From Hanamia caeni (GTDB lineage: Bacteria; Bacteroidota; Bacteroidia; Chitinophagales; Chitinophagaceae), in the NCBI RefSeq assembly GCF_003721595.1, contig NZ_RJJR01000009.1:211586-275585 (forward strand): a stretch of DNA of 64,000 nucleotides, in the 5' to 3' direction. A model generated the notes under the pieces. The model ran no database searches and was not told the DNA's origin. It was given only the letters and a program-made list of their open reading frames with translations. Shown in pieces: positions 57,007-64,000 of this stretch (positions are counted from its first letter, which is position 1; every line of letters starts with the position of its first letter). The translations under genes and the position numbers were made by a program.

Positions 57007-58200
57007 ATGATTGCCGACATACGAAATCAATTCAACAAAAATTTTACCGGAGAAAAATATAAAGCTTTCCTGGATGATTTAAATAGCAAACATCCCTGCG
57101 CCATCGATTTCCGCGTGGCTGAGACGCCCGTCTTTATCCCAAAAGAATTTACGGGCAAAATGCTGGATGCCTGCGAAGCAATTGTTGATGTAATTCTTGA
57201 CCCCGGTTTTAAAGAAAAAACCCAACGTGCCGTTCCCGGAGATCAAAACGTATCTCATGAAGACGCACACACCAACTTTATTGCGTTCGATTTTGGTATT
57301 TGTGAAAGTGAAAATGGAGACCTGGAACCGCAGCTCATTGAAATGCAAGGCTTCCCTACCCTTTTCGGTTTCCAGCCGTATTATGAAGAAACCATTCTAA
57401 AACATTTTGATATCCCCGCTAATTTTACTCCTTATTTAAGGGGCTATGATAAAGATTCCTATCTGCAGCTTTTTAAAGAAATAGTAGTAAATGGATACGC
57501 AGCCGAAAATGTAATTCTTTTGGAAATAAAGCCCCATCAGCAAAAGACACGGATTGATTTTTATTGCACACAGGATTATCTTGGCATTCCGATAGTTTGC
57601 CTCACCGAATTAAGACAGGAAGGCAAAAAATTATTTTATGAAAAAAACGGTAAAAAAATTGACGTAAAGAGAATTTACAACCGGGTAATATTTGATGAAT
57701 TATCGCAGGTGAAACACTCATTAGGCGATGTAGTGGATATCACGCAGGAACTTGATGTAGAGTGGGCACCGCATCCAAACTGGTTTTACCGCATCAGCAA
57801 ATTTACCTTGCCCATGATACAACATCCCTATGTGCCGCCCACATTTTATTTGAATGAATTAGAAAAAATTCCCGGCGACCTGGAAAATTATGTATTGAAG
57901 CCACTGTTCTCTTTTGCGGGACAGGGAGTGGTAATAGATTTATCAAAAGATGATCTGTCAAAAATTGAAGATCGTTCAAATTGGATTTTACAAAAAAAAG
58001 TAAAATATGCAGAGGTCATCAAAACTCCCGGCACTCCTTCAAAGGCAGAAATCAGAATTTTTTATTTTTGGAAAAATGGCGATGAGCGGCCTGTTGCTGT
58101 TAACAACCTGGCAAGGTTAAGTAAAGGAAAAATGATTGGCGTAAGATACAACAAGGATAAAGACTGGGTAGGCGGCAGCGTGGCTTTTTTTGAAAAATAA
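57007..58200 (+). CDS. ATP-grasp-like ligase
   Basis: A 397-residue cytoplasmic protein with features of an ATP-grasp amide ligase: the N-terminal region with LIEMQGFPTLFGFQ, a central NVILLEIKPHQ strand, and a C-terminal ATP-binding half with ENYVLKPLFSFAGQGVV, then SNWILQKKVKYAE and KAEIRIFYFW. The KPLFSFAGQGV segment fits the lysine and glycine-rich loop of the fold. It would join an acid to an amine using ATP, with ammonia possibly delivered by the GATase-like protein encoded just upstream. The substrate is unknown. Sequence alone does not fully prove the fold. Confidence 0.78.
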   Translation: MIADIRNQFNKNFTGEKYKAFLDDLNSKHPCAIDFRVAETPVFIPKEFTGKMLDACEAIVDVILDPGFKEKTQRAVPGDQNVSHEDAHTNFIAFDFGICESENGDLEPQLIEMQGFPTLFGFQPYYEETILKHFDIPANFTPYLRGYDKDSYLQLFKEIVVNGYAAENVILLEIKPHQQKTRIDFYCTQDYLGIPIVCLTELRQEGKKLFYEKNGKKIDVKRIYNRVIFDELSQVKHSLGDVVDITQELDVEWAPHPNWFYRISKFTLPMIQHPYVPPTFYLNELEKIPGDLENYVLKPLFSFAGQGVVIDLSKDDLSKIEDRSNWILQKKVKYAEVIKTPGTPSKAEIRIFYFWKNGDERPVAVNNLARLSKGKMIGVRYNKDKDWVGGSVAFFEK

Positions 58201-58201
58201 A

Positions 58202-58227
58202 ATTATCAGTTATTTATTTGTTTACTG
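58202..58227 (+). repeat. Dispersed polar motif copy
   Basis: ATTTATTTGTTTACTG (58212-58227) is exact and preceded by T. An A-rich AATAAAATTA block lies about five bases upstream. It begins 12 bp after the stop of the ATP-grasp gene. Confidence 0.68.
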
Positions 58228-58280
58228 ATTTTTATCGCATTTTGATAACAATCTTTGCCTGGCTAAAAATTTTCAGATAC

Positions 58281-59024
58281 ATGTTTAATGGAAAAAAAAT
58301 TGTAGTAGTACTTCCGGCGTACAACGCTGCATTAACGATGGAGAAAACGATTGCTGAAATACCTATGGATATCGTGGATGAGTTGGTTTTTGTTGATGAC
58401 AACAGCACTGATAATTCTATAGAAGTGGCTGAGAAGCTTGGTATCAAAAATATTGTGAAGCATACCCAAAACAGGGGTTACGGTGGCAATCAAAAAAGCT
58501 GCTATGATAAAGCAATGGAATTGAACGCAGACATTATTATAATGCTTCATCCCGATTATCAATATACGCCAAAGCTGCTACTACCAATGATTTCAGTGAT
58601 TGGCAACGATGTGTATAAAGTTGTGTTTGGTAGCCGCATTTTGGGAAAAGGAGCGCTTAAAGGTGGAATGCCTTTTTATAAATATGTGGCAAACCGCGCG
58701 CTCACTTTTTTTCAAAATACATTGATGAATCAAAAACTGTCCGAATATCATACAGGATACAGGGCCTATCACAGGGAGGTGCTTGAGAAAATTAATTATC
58801 ATCAAAATTCTGATGATTTTATTTTTGATAATGAAATGGTAGCGCAGATTTTTTACAATGGGTTTGAAATTGCCGAAATCACCTGCCCTACCAAATATTT
58901 TGAAGAAGCTTCCTCAATAAATTTAAGCAGAAGCATCACTTATGGATTAGGCGTAATAAAAGTTTCATTTCTTTACTTTTTAACTAAACTCAGGATTTAT
59001 AAATGGAAATTGCTAACTCGATAA
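58281..59024 (+). CDS. Glycosyltransferase family 2 (DPM1-like)
   Basis: A 247-residue inverting glycosyltransferase with the GT-A fold, like dolichyl- or undecaprenyl-phosphate sugar synthases. It opens with KIVVVLPAYNAALTMEKTI and has the DxD-type site VFVDDNSTDNS, the GYGGNQKSCYDKA segment, IIMLHPDYQYTPK and HTGYRAYHREVL. I chose the ATG at 58281, where the GT2 domain begins; the frame runs upstream from a TTG without useful sequence. It would make a lipid-phosphate sugar. It overlaps the next gene, a GT39-type membrane transferase, by 22 bp, so the donor made here is probably used there. Confidence 0.93.
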   Translation: MFNGKKIVVVLPAYNAALTMEKTIAEIPMDIVDELVFVDDNSTDNSIEVAEKLGIKNIVKHTQNRGYGGNQKSCYDKAMELNADIIIMLHPDYQYTPKLLLPMISVIGNDVYKVVFGSRILGKGALKGGMPFYKYVANRALTFFQNTLMNQKLSEYHTGYRAYHREVLEKINYHQNSDDFIFDNEMVAQIFYNGFEIAEITCPTKYFEEASSINLSRSITYGLGVIKVSFLYFLTKLRIYKWKLLTR

Positions 59025-60670
59025 ACAGGAAGCAAAGCAATCTTTACCTTGGTATTATCATTTTATCAGGAATTTTATTTTTCATTCCTTTTCTGGGCAG
59101 AGTCCATCTTTTTGATTGGGACGAAATTAATTTTGCTGAGTCTGCAAGGGAGATGATCGTAACCGGCAATTACCACCGTGTTCAAATCAATTTTCAACCC
59201 TTCTGGGAAAAGCCGCCCTTCTTTTTCTGGCTGCAGGCAGGCGCAATGAAAGTGTTTGGTGTGAATGAATTCGCAGCCAGGTTTCCTAATGCCATTTTTG
59301 GAATTATAACGCTGGTCACATTTTTTCTGATTGGGAAAAAATATAAATCGCCACGCTTTGGCTTCATCTGGGCCATAAGTTATCTCGGCACTTTTCTTCC
59401 GCATTTGTATTTTAAATCAGGCATTATTGATCCGGTGTTTAATTATTTCATTTTCCTGGGCGTCTATTTTATGTACCTGGATTTGTCCGGAAAATATTAT
59501 GTCAATAAATACCTGTATGTTGCGCTGGCAGGGCTTTTTATCGGCCTGGCCACCTTAACAAAAGGGCCGGTGGGCTTATTGGTTTTTTTGATTTCTTTTT
59601 TCATCTATTTTCTTTTCACCAGGTTTAAAAATTTTCCCAACATCAAAAAAATTATCGTCTTCATTTTCTTTTTTACGCTTATTTGCCTGCTCTGGTTTGG
59701 CGAAGAAATCATGGAGCATGGCTTTTGGTTTTTGAAAGAATTTCTTGCCTACCAGGTCGATCTTTTCCTGCACCCCGTTGCCAGCCATGGCGAGCCTTTT
59801 TATTATCATTTTGTGGTAGTATTTATTGGATGCTTTCCTATTTCGATTATTGCATTGCCTGTTATGTTTGGAAAAAAGGTGGATGTTACAAAAGAATTTT
59901 CCAGGTTAATGAAAATTCTTTTCTGGACAGTGATGATTTTATTTTCCATCACCACAACAAAGATTGTTCATTATTCTTCGCTCACTTACATGCCACTTTC
60001 GTTTATGGCTACCTGTTATCTTGACTGGCTGATAGTAAACCGGCAAAAAATGAAGATTTCTCTTTTGGTTTTAATTGGGCTGATGGGATTTGTATTTTCA
60101 TTTTTGCTCGCAGCGCTTCCTTACGTGGCAAATCATCACGAATTAATTTTACCTTATTTAAAAGATCCTTTTGCCAGAGCGAGCCTCGATGTAAATGTAC
60201 ACTGGAGCGGCTTTGAGAGCTATATCGGCATTCTTTATTTCATAATTGTTTTGTTAGCTGTATTTCTTTTTACAAAAAAGCAAAATTGGAAAGCGCTTCT
60301 TTTTCTCTTTTATTCCACGGCGGTTTGCCTGTTTATTTATCTGCTAGCAGTGGTTCCAAAAATTGAAAAATATTCCCAGGGTCCCGCCATTGAATTTTAT
60401 AAAACCTTGCAGGGAAAAGATGTGTATGTATGGCCAATTGGGTTTAAAAGTTACGCTCAATATTTTTATGCAAAAAAACCGGCATCACCTGTATATGGCG
60501 AAAAGGATGAAAAATTTTTATTGCAGGGCAACATCCAAAAGCCGGCTTATTTTGTGGTGAAAATCACTAACACCGGTTTTGATTCTACGTGCAATAATTG
60601 TACATTAATAAAGCAGGAAGGCGGTTTTAAATTTTATGAAAGAGCCCCGGCTGATATTGACAAAAAATAA
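59003..60670 (+). CDS. GT39/ArnT-type membrane glycosyltransferase
   Basis: A 555-residue inner-membrane protein with about twelve helices, of the family that moves sugars from polyprenyl phosphate onto protein or lipid A. The first periplasmic loop carries the catalytic acidic pair in HLFDWDEINFAESAREM, followed by QPFWEKPPFFFWLQ and AARFPNAIFG. The C-terminal 90 residues form a periplasmic domain. It overlaps the GT2 gene by 22 bp and is co-transcribed with it. The acceptor (lipid A, glycan or protein) cannot be told. Confidence 0.9.
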   Translation: MEIANSINRKQSNLYLGIIILSGILFFIPFLGRVHLFDWDEINFAESAREMIVTGNYHRVQINFQPFWEKPPFFFWLQAGAMKVFGVNEFAARFPNAIFGIITLVTFFLIGKKYKSPRFGFIWAISYLGTFLPHLYFKSGIIDPVFNYFIFLGVYFMYLDLSGKYYVNKYLYVALAGLFIGLATLTKGPVGLLVFLISFFIYFLFTRFKNFPNIKKIIVFIFFFTLICLLWFGEEIMEHGFWFLKEFLAYQVDLFLHPVASHGEPFYYHFVVVFIGCFPISIIALPVMFGKKVDVTKEFSRLMKILFWTVMILFSITTTKIVHYSSLTYMPLSFMATCYLDWLIVNRQKMKISLLVLIGLMGFVFSFLLAALPYVANHHELILPYLKDPFARASLDVNVHWSGFESYIGILYFIIVLLAVFLFTKKQNWKALLFLFYSTAVCLFIYLLAVVPKIEKYSQGPAIEFYKTLQGKDVYVWPIGFKSYAQYFYAKKPASPVYGEKDEKFLLQGNIQKPAYFVVKITNTGFDSTCNNCTLIKQEGGFKFYERAPADIDKK

Positions 60671-60814
60671 AATCGGCAAGTTAAAACTGCAATTAAAAAT
60701 TTTACCTTACGAATTCGGGAAAAAGGTGCCGGAAAAGGAACCCGTTTAGCAACTCCATGACAATTCTATGATAATTCTTAGCAGATTCCATAGCACATTT
60801 GCAGCAATACAAAA

Positions 60815-62971
60815 ATGGGTAAAAAATCACTACATATTATTCTTTTGCTTTTCTTTTTTCCTACGGTAATTTTTGCTCAAAAACACAGCAAAGATTCGGT
60901 GCCCAAAGTATTGGATGAAGTAATAGTCACGGCCACGAGAACCGAAAATAAAGTATCAAATATTCCTTTGCCGGTTGAAGTGATCTCAGCTAAAAATATT
61001 CTGCGTTCGGGTTCTCAAAAATTGTTGGATATCCTGCAGATGCAAACGGGCCTCGTGGTGGCCAATAATCCTTTGGGAACTTCACTGCAGGGATATCCGA
61101 ATCCCTTTGGCGAAGGAATCCAGATGCAGGGATTAGACCCTGCTTATACCTTAATCCTTGTAGATGGAGAGCCGCTCGTTGGCCGCAATGCCGGTATACT
61201 CAACCTTGGAAGAATTGCGATTGGAAATATCAAACAAATAGAAATCATTAAAGGGCCTGCTACCTGCCTTTATGGATCTGACGCCCTGGCCGGGGTGATA
61301 AATATTATTACCGAATCGCCTTTGGAAAACTCGGTACGGTTTCAAACTCACTACGGAACTAACAATACATTAGGACTGACAGGCGCCGTATCCATCCTGC
61401 ACAACAAAACTTCAGTAGAGCTTTTCGCCAACCGGTATAGCAGTGATGGCTATGACCTTGACAAAAATATTTATGGCAAAACGATTGACCCTTTCAGGGA
61501 TTATTCCGGCAATGCCAAAGTAAAATTTCAATTGAATGAAAAGTCAGATTTGACCGTTTCAGCAAGATATTTTTCCGAAACACAATTCAATAATTACCTT
61601 ATTTACCCGCAAGACCATCCTGAAGTGGTGAAGGGGACTACCAGGGAAACGGATGGAAGTTTATTTGTAAAATTCAATCATAAGGTCAACAATAAAGTTG
61701 CTTATTACGCATCGGTATATTCAACTTACTATCATAACAATGCTGCGGTTTTTTTAGAAAAAAATGATTCATTTTATGAACGGATAGAACTCACCGATTT
61801 TCTATTACGCCCAGAAATCCAGGTGAGCATCGGCAAAAATCCTTCTTCCTTATTTACTACCGGCGCAGGATACAATATTGAGAAATTAACTTCAACAAGG
61901 TATAGTTCGGTGAACAAATTAAATTCAGGATATGTGTTTGTTCAAAAACAATTGTTGCTAAACAGTAAAACCAATATCATCGCGGGCGCCCGGTACGATA
62001 AAAATTCTTTGTATCCGGCACAACTGAGTCCTAAGATAGCAATGGCTTACAAACCTGTGCCAAATTTTATTTTTAAAGGCAGCATCGGTGCGGGATTTAA
62101 GGCGCCTGACTTCAGGCAGCAATTTTTAAATTTTTCAAATTCATTGATTGGCTATACTATTTTGGGTGCAAAAGAACTGGCGCACGGATTACAAGTGATG
62201 CAAAATGCCGGTGAAATTGCACCATCTGTTGATATCAAGCCGTATCTGCATCCAAACGATCTTGACCCCGAAAAATCGATTGGCATCAACCTGGGATTTG
62301 ATTATACCCTTCATGATAATACCGTTTTCAAGCTCAACGTTTTCAGAAATGATATCAGCAACCTGATTGAAAGCTACAATTTGCCCTTTAACAAAACCAA
62401 TAACCAATCCATCTATTCTTATAAAAACCTCAACAGGGTTTTCACGGAAGGATTGGAGGCCGGTCTTACCAATAATTTCAATTCCAATTTTTCAATTTTT
62501 GCCGGATACCAGTTTCTTATCGCAAAGGATAAGGATGTTATAAAGAACATTAAAGAAGGCAAATTGTACAAGCGCGATCCGGTAACCTATGAAACCAACC
62601 TTGTGAGTCTTTCTGAATACAAAGGCTTATACAACCGGAGCCGCCACAATGCCAATCTCCGTTTTCAGTACAACAATGTATCGCACAGGGCAAGTGCATT
62701 TATCACCGCAAAATATCATGGCGACTATGGATACAGCGGTCTTAACGGATTTCAAAACGGAAGCGGCGTGTATGACGACGACCGCGAAACGGTAAAAGGA
62801 TTTGTTCTTTTAAATACCACGCTTTCAAAAAAGATAGGGAAAGATTGGGAAGTGCAGGGCGGCGTTGAAAACATATTGAATTACAGAAACAAAACATTAA
62901 TGCCGAATATTTACGGCAGAACTTTTTTTATCAACTTAATTTTTAAACCCGAAAAAATAAAACAACAATGA
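60815..62971 (+). CDS. TonB-dependent receptor, probable heme type
   Basis: A 718-residue outer-membrane receptor. A signal peptide (ending near VIFAQ) is followed by a TonB-box-like VLDEVIVTATRTENK, a plug domain (about 45-155: LLDILQMQTGLVV, TLILVDGEPLVG and GPATCLYGSDALAGVINII) and a 22-strand barrel ending in FINLIFKPEK. The plug is of the BtuB/heme-receptor kind and lacks the SusC N-terminal domain. Its stop overlaps the next ATG by four bases (ATGA), coupling it to a HmuY-type lipoprotein. That pairing is the main reason to propose heme as the substrate; iron siderophores or cobalamin remain possible. Confidence 0.93.
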   Translation: MGKKSLHIILLLFFFPTVIFAQKHSKDSVPKVLDEVIVTATRTENKVSNIPLPVEVISAKNILRSGSQKLLDILQMQTGLVVANNPLGTSLQGYPNPFGEGIQMQGLDPAYTLILVDGEPLVGRNAGILNLGRIAIGNIKQIEIIKGPATCLYGSDALAGVINIITESPLENSVRFQTHYGTNNTLGLTGAVSILHNKTSVELFANRYSSDGYDLDKNIYGKTIDPFRDYSGNAKVKFQLNEKSDLTVSARYFSETQFNNYLIYPQDHPEVVKGTTRETDGSLFVKFNHKVNNKVAYYASVYSTYYHNNAAVFLEKNDSFYERIELTDFLLRPEIQVSIGKNPSSLFTTGAGYNIEKLTSTRYSSVNKLNSGYVFVQKQLLLNSKTNIIAGARYDKNSLYPAQLSPKIAMAYKPVPNFIFKGSIGAGFKAPDFRQQFLNFSNSLIGYTILGAKELAHGLQVMQNAGEIAPSVDIKPYLHPNDLDPEKSIGINLGFDYTLHDNTVFKLNVFRNDISNLIESYNLPFNKTNNQSIYSYKNLNRVFTEGLEAGLTNNFNSNFSIFAGYQFLIAKDKDVIKNIKEGKLYKRDPVTYETNLVSLSEYKGLYNRSRHNANLRFQYNNVSHRASAFITAKYHGDYGYSGLNGFQNGSGVYDDDRETVKGFVLLNTTLSKKIGKDWEVQGGVENILNYRNKTLMPNIYGRTFFINLIFKPEKIKQQ

Positions 62972-63801
62972 AAATAACCAATGTAAAGTTAGCCTTATTG
63001 ACCTCTGCAATTGTAGTGACGGGAACGATGTCATGTACAAAAGATAACGGCAACGATTCCAAACCCACCATTTCATCATTTGCGCCCACAACGGTTTTTT
63101 CAGGAGATAGTGTCACTATTACCGGAACCAATTTTACAGGAGCCACTGCTGTAAGCTTTGGCGGCGAAGACGCTTCCTGGTTTGAAGTGGCTAATGCTAC
63201 TACAATTAAAGCGGTAGTTGGCTCAGGAGCAAGCGGAGAGGTAAAGGTGACAACACCTATGGGGTCTGCGAAATTGGGAGGATTTACGCTTACGCCTTCA
63301 GCTCCTGCTATTAACGTAGTAGATTCAATTGAGATTCCGTTTACTTCCGATTCTTATACGCTCTACAGCTTTAAAGACAGTACAGTAATTGCTAACACCG
63401 ATTCCGCTACCAGCAAATGGGATTTCGGAATCCGGTTTGTAAACATCATTACAAACAGCCACGCCAGTGGGCCTGGAAATGGGGGTTCTATTACACAGCA
63501 AGGCGTATATGCTAATTACACAATGGCGCCTGCAAGCGGATATGCCTATGATACAACAAAATCGACGCTGGGTATAGATGCTGGCTTAACTTCCGGATGG
63601 TATACATATAATCCCACTACTCATGCATTTAGTCCGAAGGCCGGTCAGTTCTTTGTTTTCCGCACTGCGGATGGTCATTATGTAAAAATGGAAATTATTT
63701 CTGTAAATTATGCGGGTTATAACCCACCAAATCCGACTCCAACCACATTAATATACAAGTTCCGCTATAGCTACCAGGCTGATGGCTCAAGGAACTTTTA
63801 A
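62968..63801 (+). CDS. IPT/TIG and HmuY-domain lipoprotein
   Basis: A 277-residue surface lipoprotein (lipobox TGTMSC). Residues about 33-110 form one IPT/TIG immunoglobulin-like domain (SFAPTTVFSGDSVTITGTNF), and about 115-277 form a HmuY domain (SKWDFGIRFVNI, QQGVYANYTMA and YKFRYSYQADGSRNF at the end). HmuY proteins take heme from host proteins and pass it to a TonB receptor. The TIG domain in front would act as a stalk. It overlaps the receptor gene by 4 bp. Candidate heme-ligand residues are few (His in NSHASGP and DGHYVKM), so the binding mode could differ from the type protein. Confidence 0.88.
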   Translation: MKITNVKLALLTSAIVVTGTMSCTKDNGNDSKPTISSFAPTTVFSGDSVTITGTNFTGATAVSFGGEDASWFEVANATTIKAVVGSGASGEVKVTTPMGSAKLGGFTLTPSAPAINVVDSIEIPFTSDSYTLYSFKDSTVIANTDSATSKWDFGIRFVNIITNSHASGPGNGGSITQQGVYANYTMAPASGYAYDTTKSTLGIDAGLTSGWYTYNPTTHAFSPKAGQFFVFRTADGHYVKMEIISVNYAGYNPPNPTPTTLIYKFRYSYQADGSRNF

Positions 63802-63812
63802 AGAAATTAACT

Positions 63813-63861
63813 AAAATATAAAAGGTGACACTTTTCAAAAAGGTTTCACCTTTTATATTTT
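63813..63861 (+). terminator. Terminator of the TonB-HmuY operon
   Basis: AAAATATAAAAGGTGA (63813-63828) and TCACCTTTTATATTTT (63846-63861) form a perfect 16-bp hairpin with a 17-nt loop, starting 12 bp after the stop. The right arm ends in four T. Confidence 0.88.
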
Positions 63862-63881
63862 CTAGCAAAAAAATGTATGTT

Positions 63882-63897
63882 ATTTGCCCGTTTACTG
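63882..63897 (+). repeat. Dispersed polar motif copy (variant centre)
   Basis: ATTTGCCCGTTTACTG keeps both ends of the motif, with CCCG in place of TTNN, and is preceded by T and an A-rich tract. It lies 21 bp after the operon terminator. The remaining bases to 64000 hold nothing I can identify. Confidence 0.6.
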
Positions 63898-64000
63898 GTA
63901 GTGTATTTAGTTAATCCTTAATAACCCAAGTAATCCACAAATAGGAAAGGTTTGGGGATAAAAAGGCCAGATAAATTTTGCAGAAGAAATGAAATTTGTA

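Noticed and set aside
60671..60814. Cobalamin riboswitch before the TonB receptor
   Set aside because: The 144-bp leader is too short, and neither the B12-box nor a large folded structure was seen.

Overview
The window is AT-rich chromosomal DNA from a member of the Bacteroidota, most likely the Chitinophagaceae or a close relative. The evidence is a SusC/SusD pair, HmuY-type and IPT/TIG lipoproteins, many proteins with lipoprotein signal peptides, promoter-like TAnnTTTG elements and almost no Shine-Dalgarno sequences. This placement rests on protein families, not on a marker-gene comparison.

Layout. 139-3032: a gamma-glutamyltransferase, a small protein with a His/Cys dyad in a caspase-like arrangement, and a tRNA-Pro(CGG) followed by a terminator. 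3335-22069, all on the minus strand: a polysaccharide utilization locus. Read in the direction of transcription it holds a GH88 unsaturated glucuronyl hydrolase, a GH27 alpha-galactosidase, a PL8 lyase, SusC, SusD, a GH97 glycosidase, a CE7-type acetyl esterase, an AraC regulator, an MFS sugar porter and a DUF5107-TPR protein. Together these would bind an acetylated, uronic-acid-containing and galactose-decorated glycan at the surface, cleave it by beta-elimination, remove the unsaturated uronate, trim galactose and acetyl groups, and import the sugars. 22184-28439: the 5' half of a P-type ATPase gene (a remnant), a DUF4342 protein, PEP synthase, a universal stress protein and a zinc alcohol dehydrogenase, a set that looks like a stress or low-oxygen metabolic cluster. 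29014-34669: a complete phosphate operon (phosphate-type porin, pstS, pstC, pstA, pstB, phoU) with a candidate PhoB-type box of four 11-bp-spaced repeats upstream.

34670-36203 has almost no genes. It holds an inverted repeat and a tandem array with nested 41-bp and 205-bp periodicity. 36204-49976 is a mixed housekeeping and envelope region: GH5 glucanase, Gfo/Idh oxidoreductase, small beta-barrel protein, MscS channel, S41 protease, metallo-beta-lactamase-fold hydrolase, PAS histidine kinase, Bcr/CflA exporter and a thioredoxin-like DUF255 protein. 50029-58200 holds a DEAD-box-type helicase, a secreted protein made of about six 36-residue repeats, a TPM-domain protein, two neighbouring lipoprotein genes (an unrecognised protein and a polysaccharide deacetylase), a CBS-domain protein, and a paired glutamine-amidotransferase-like and ATP-grasp-like gene. 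58281-63801 holds a GT2 and GT39 pair and a translationally coupled TonB receptor plus TIG-HmuY lipoprotein, probably for heme uptake.

The most unusual signal is not a gene. A motif close to TATTTRTTNNTTTACTR occurs ten times, always between genes and always on the plus strand whatever the direction of the neighbouring genes. Several copies share an A-rich AAATAAAAATC block exactly five bases upstream. I do not recognise it.
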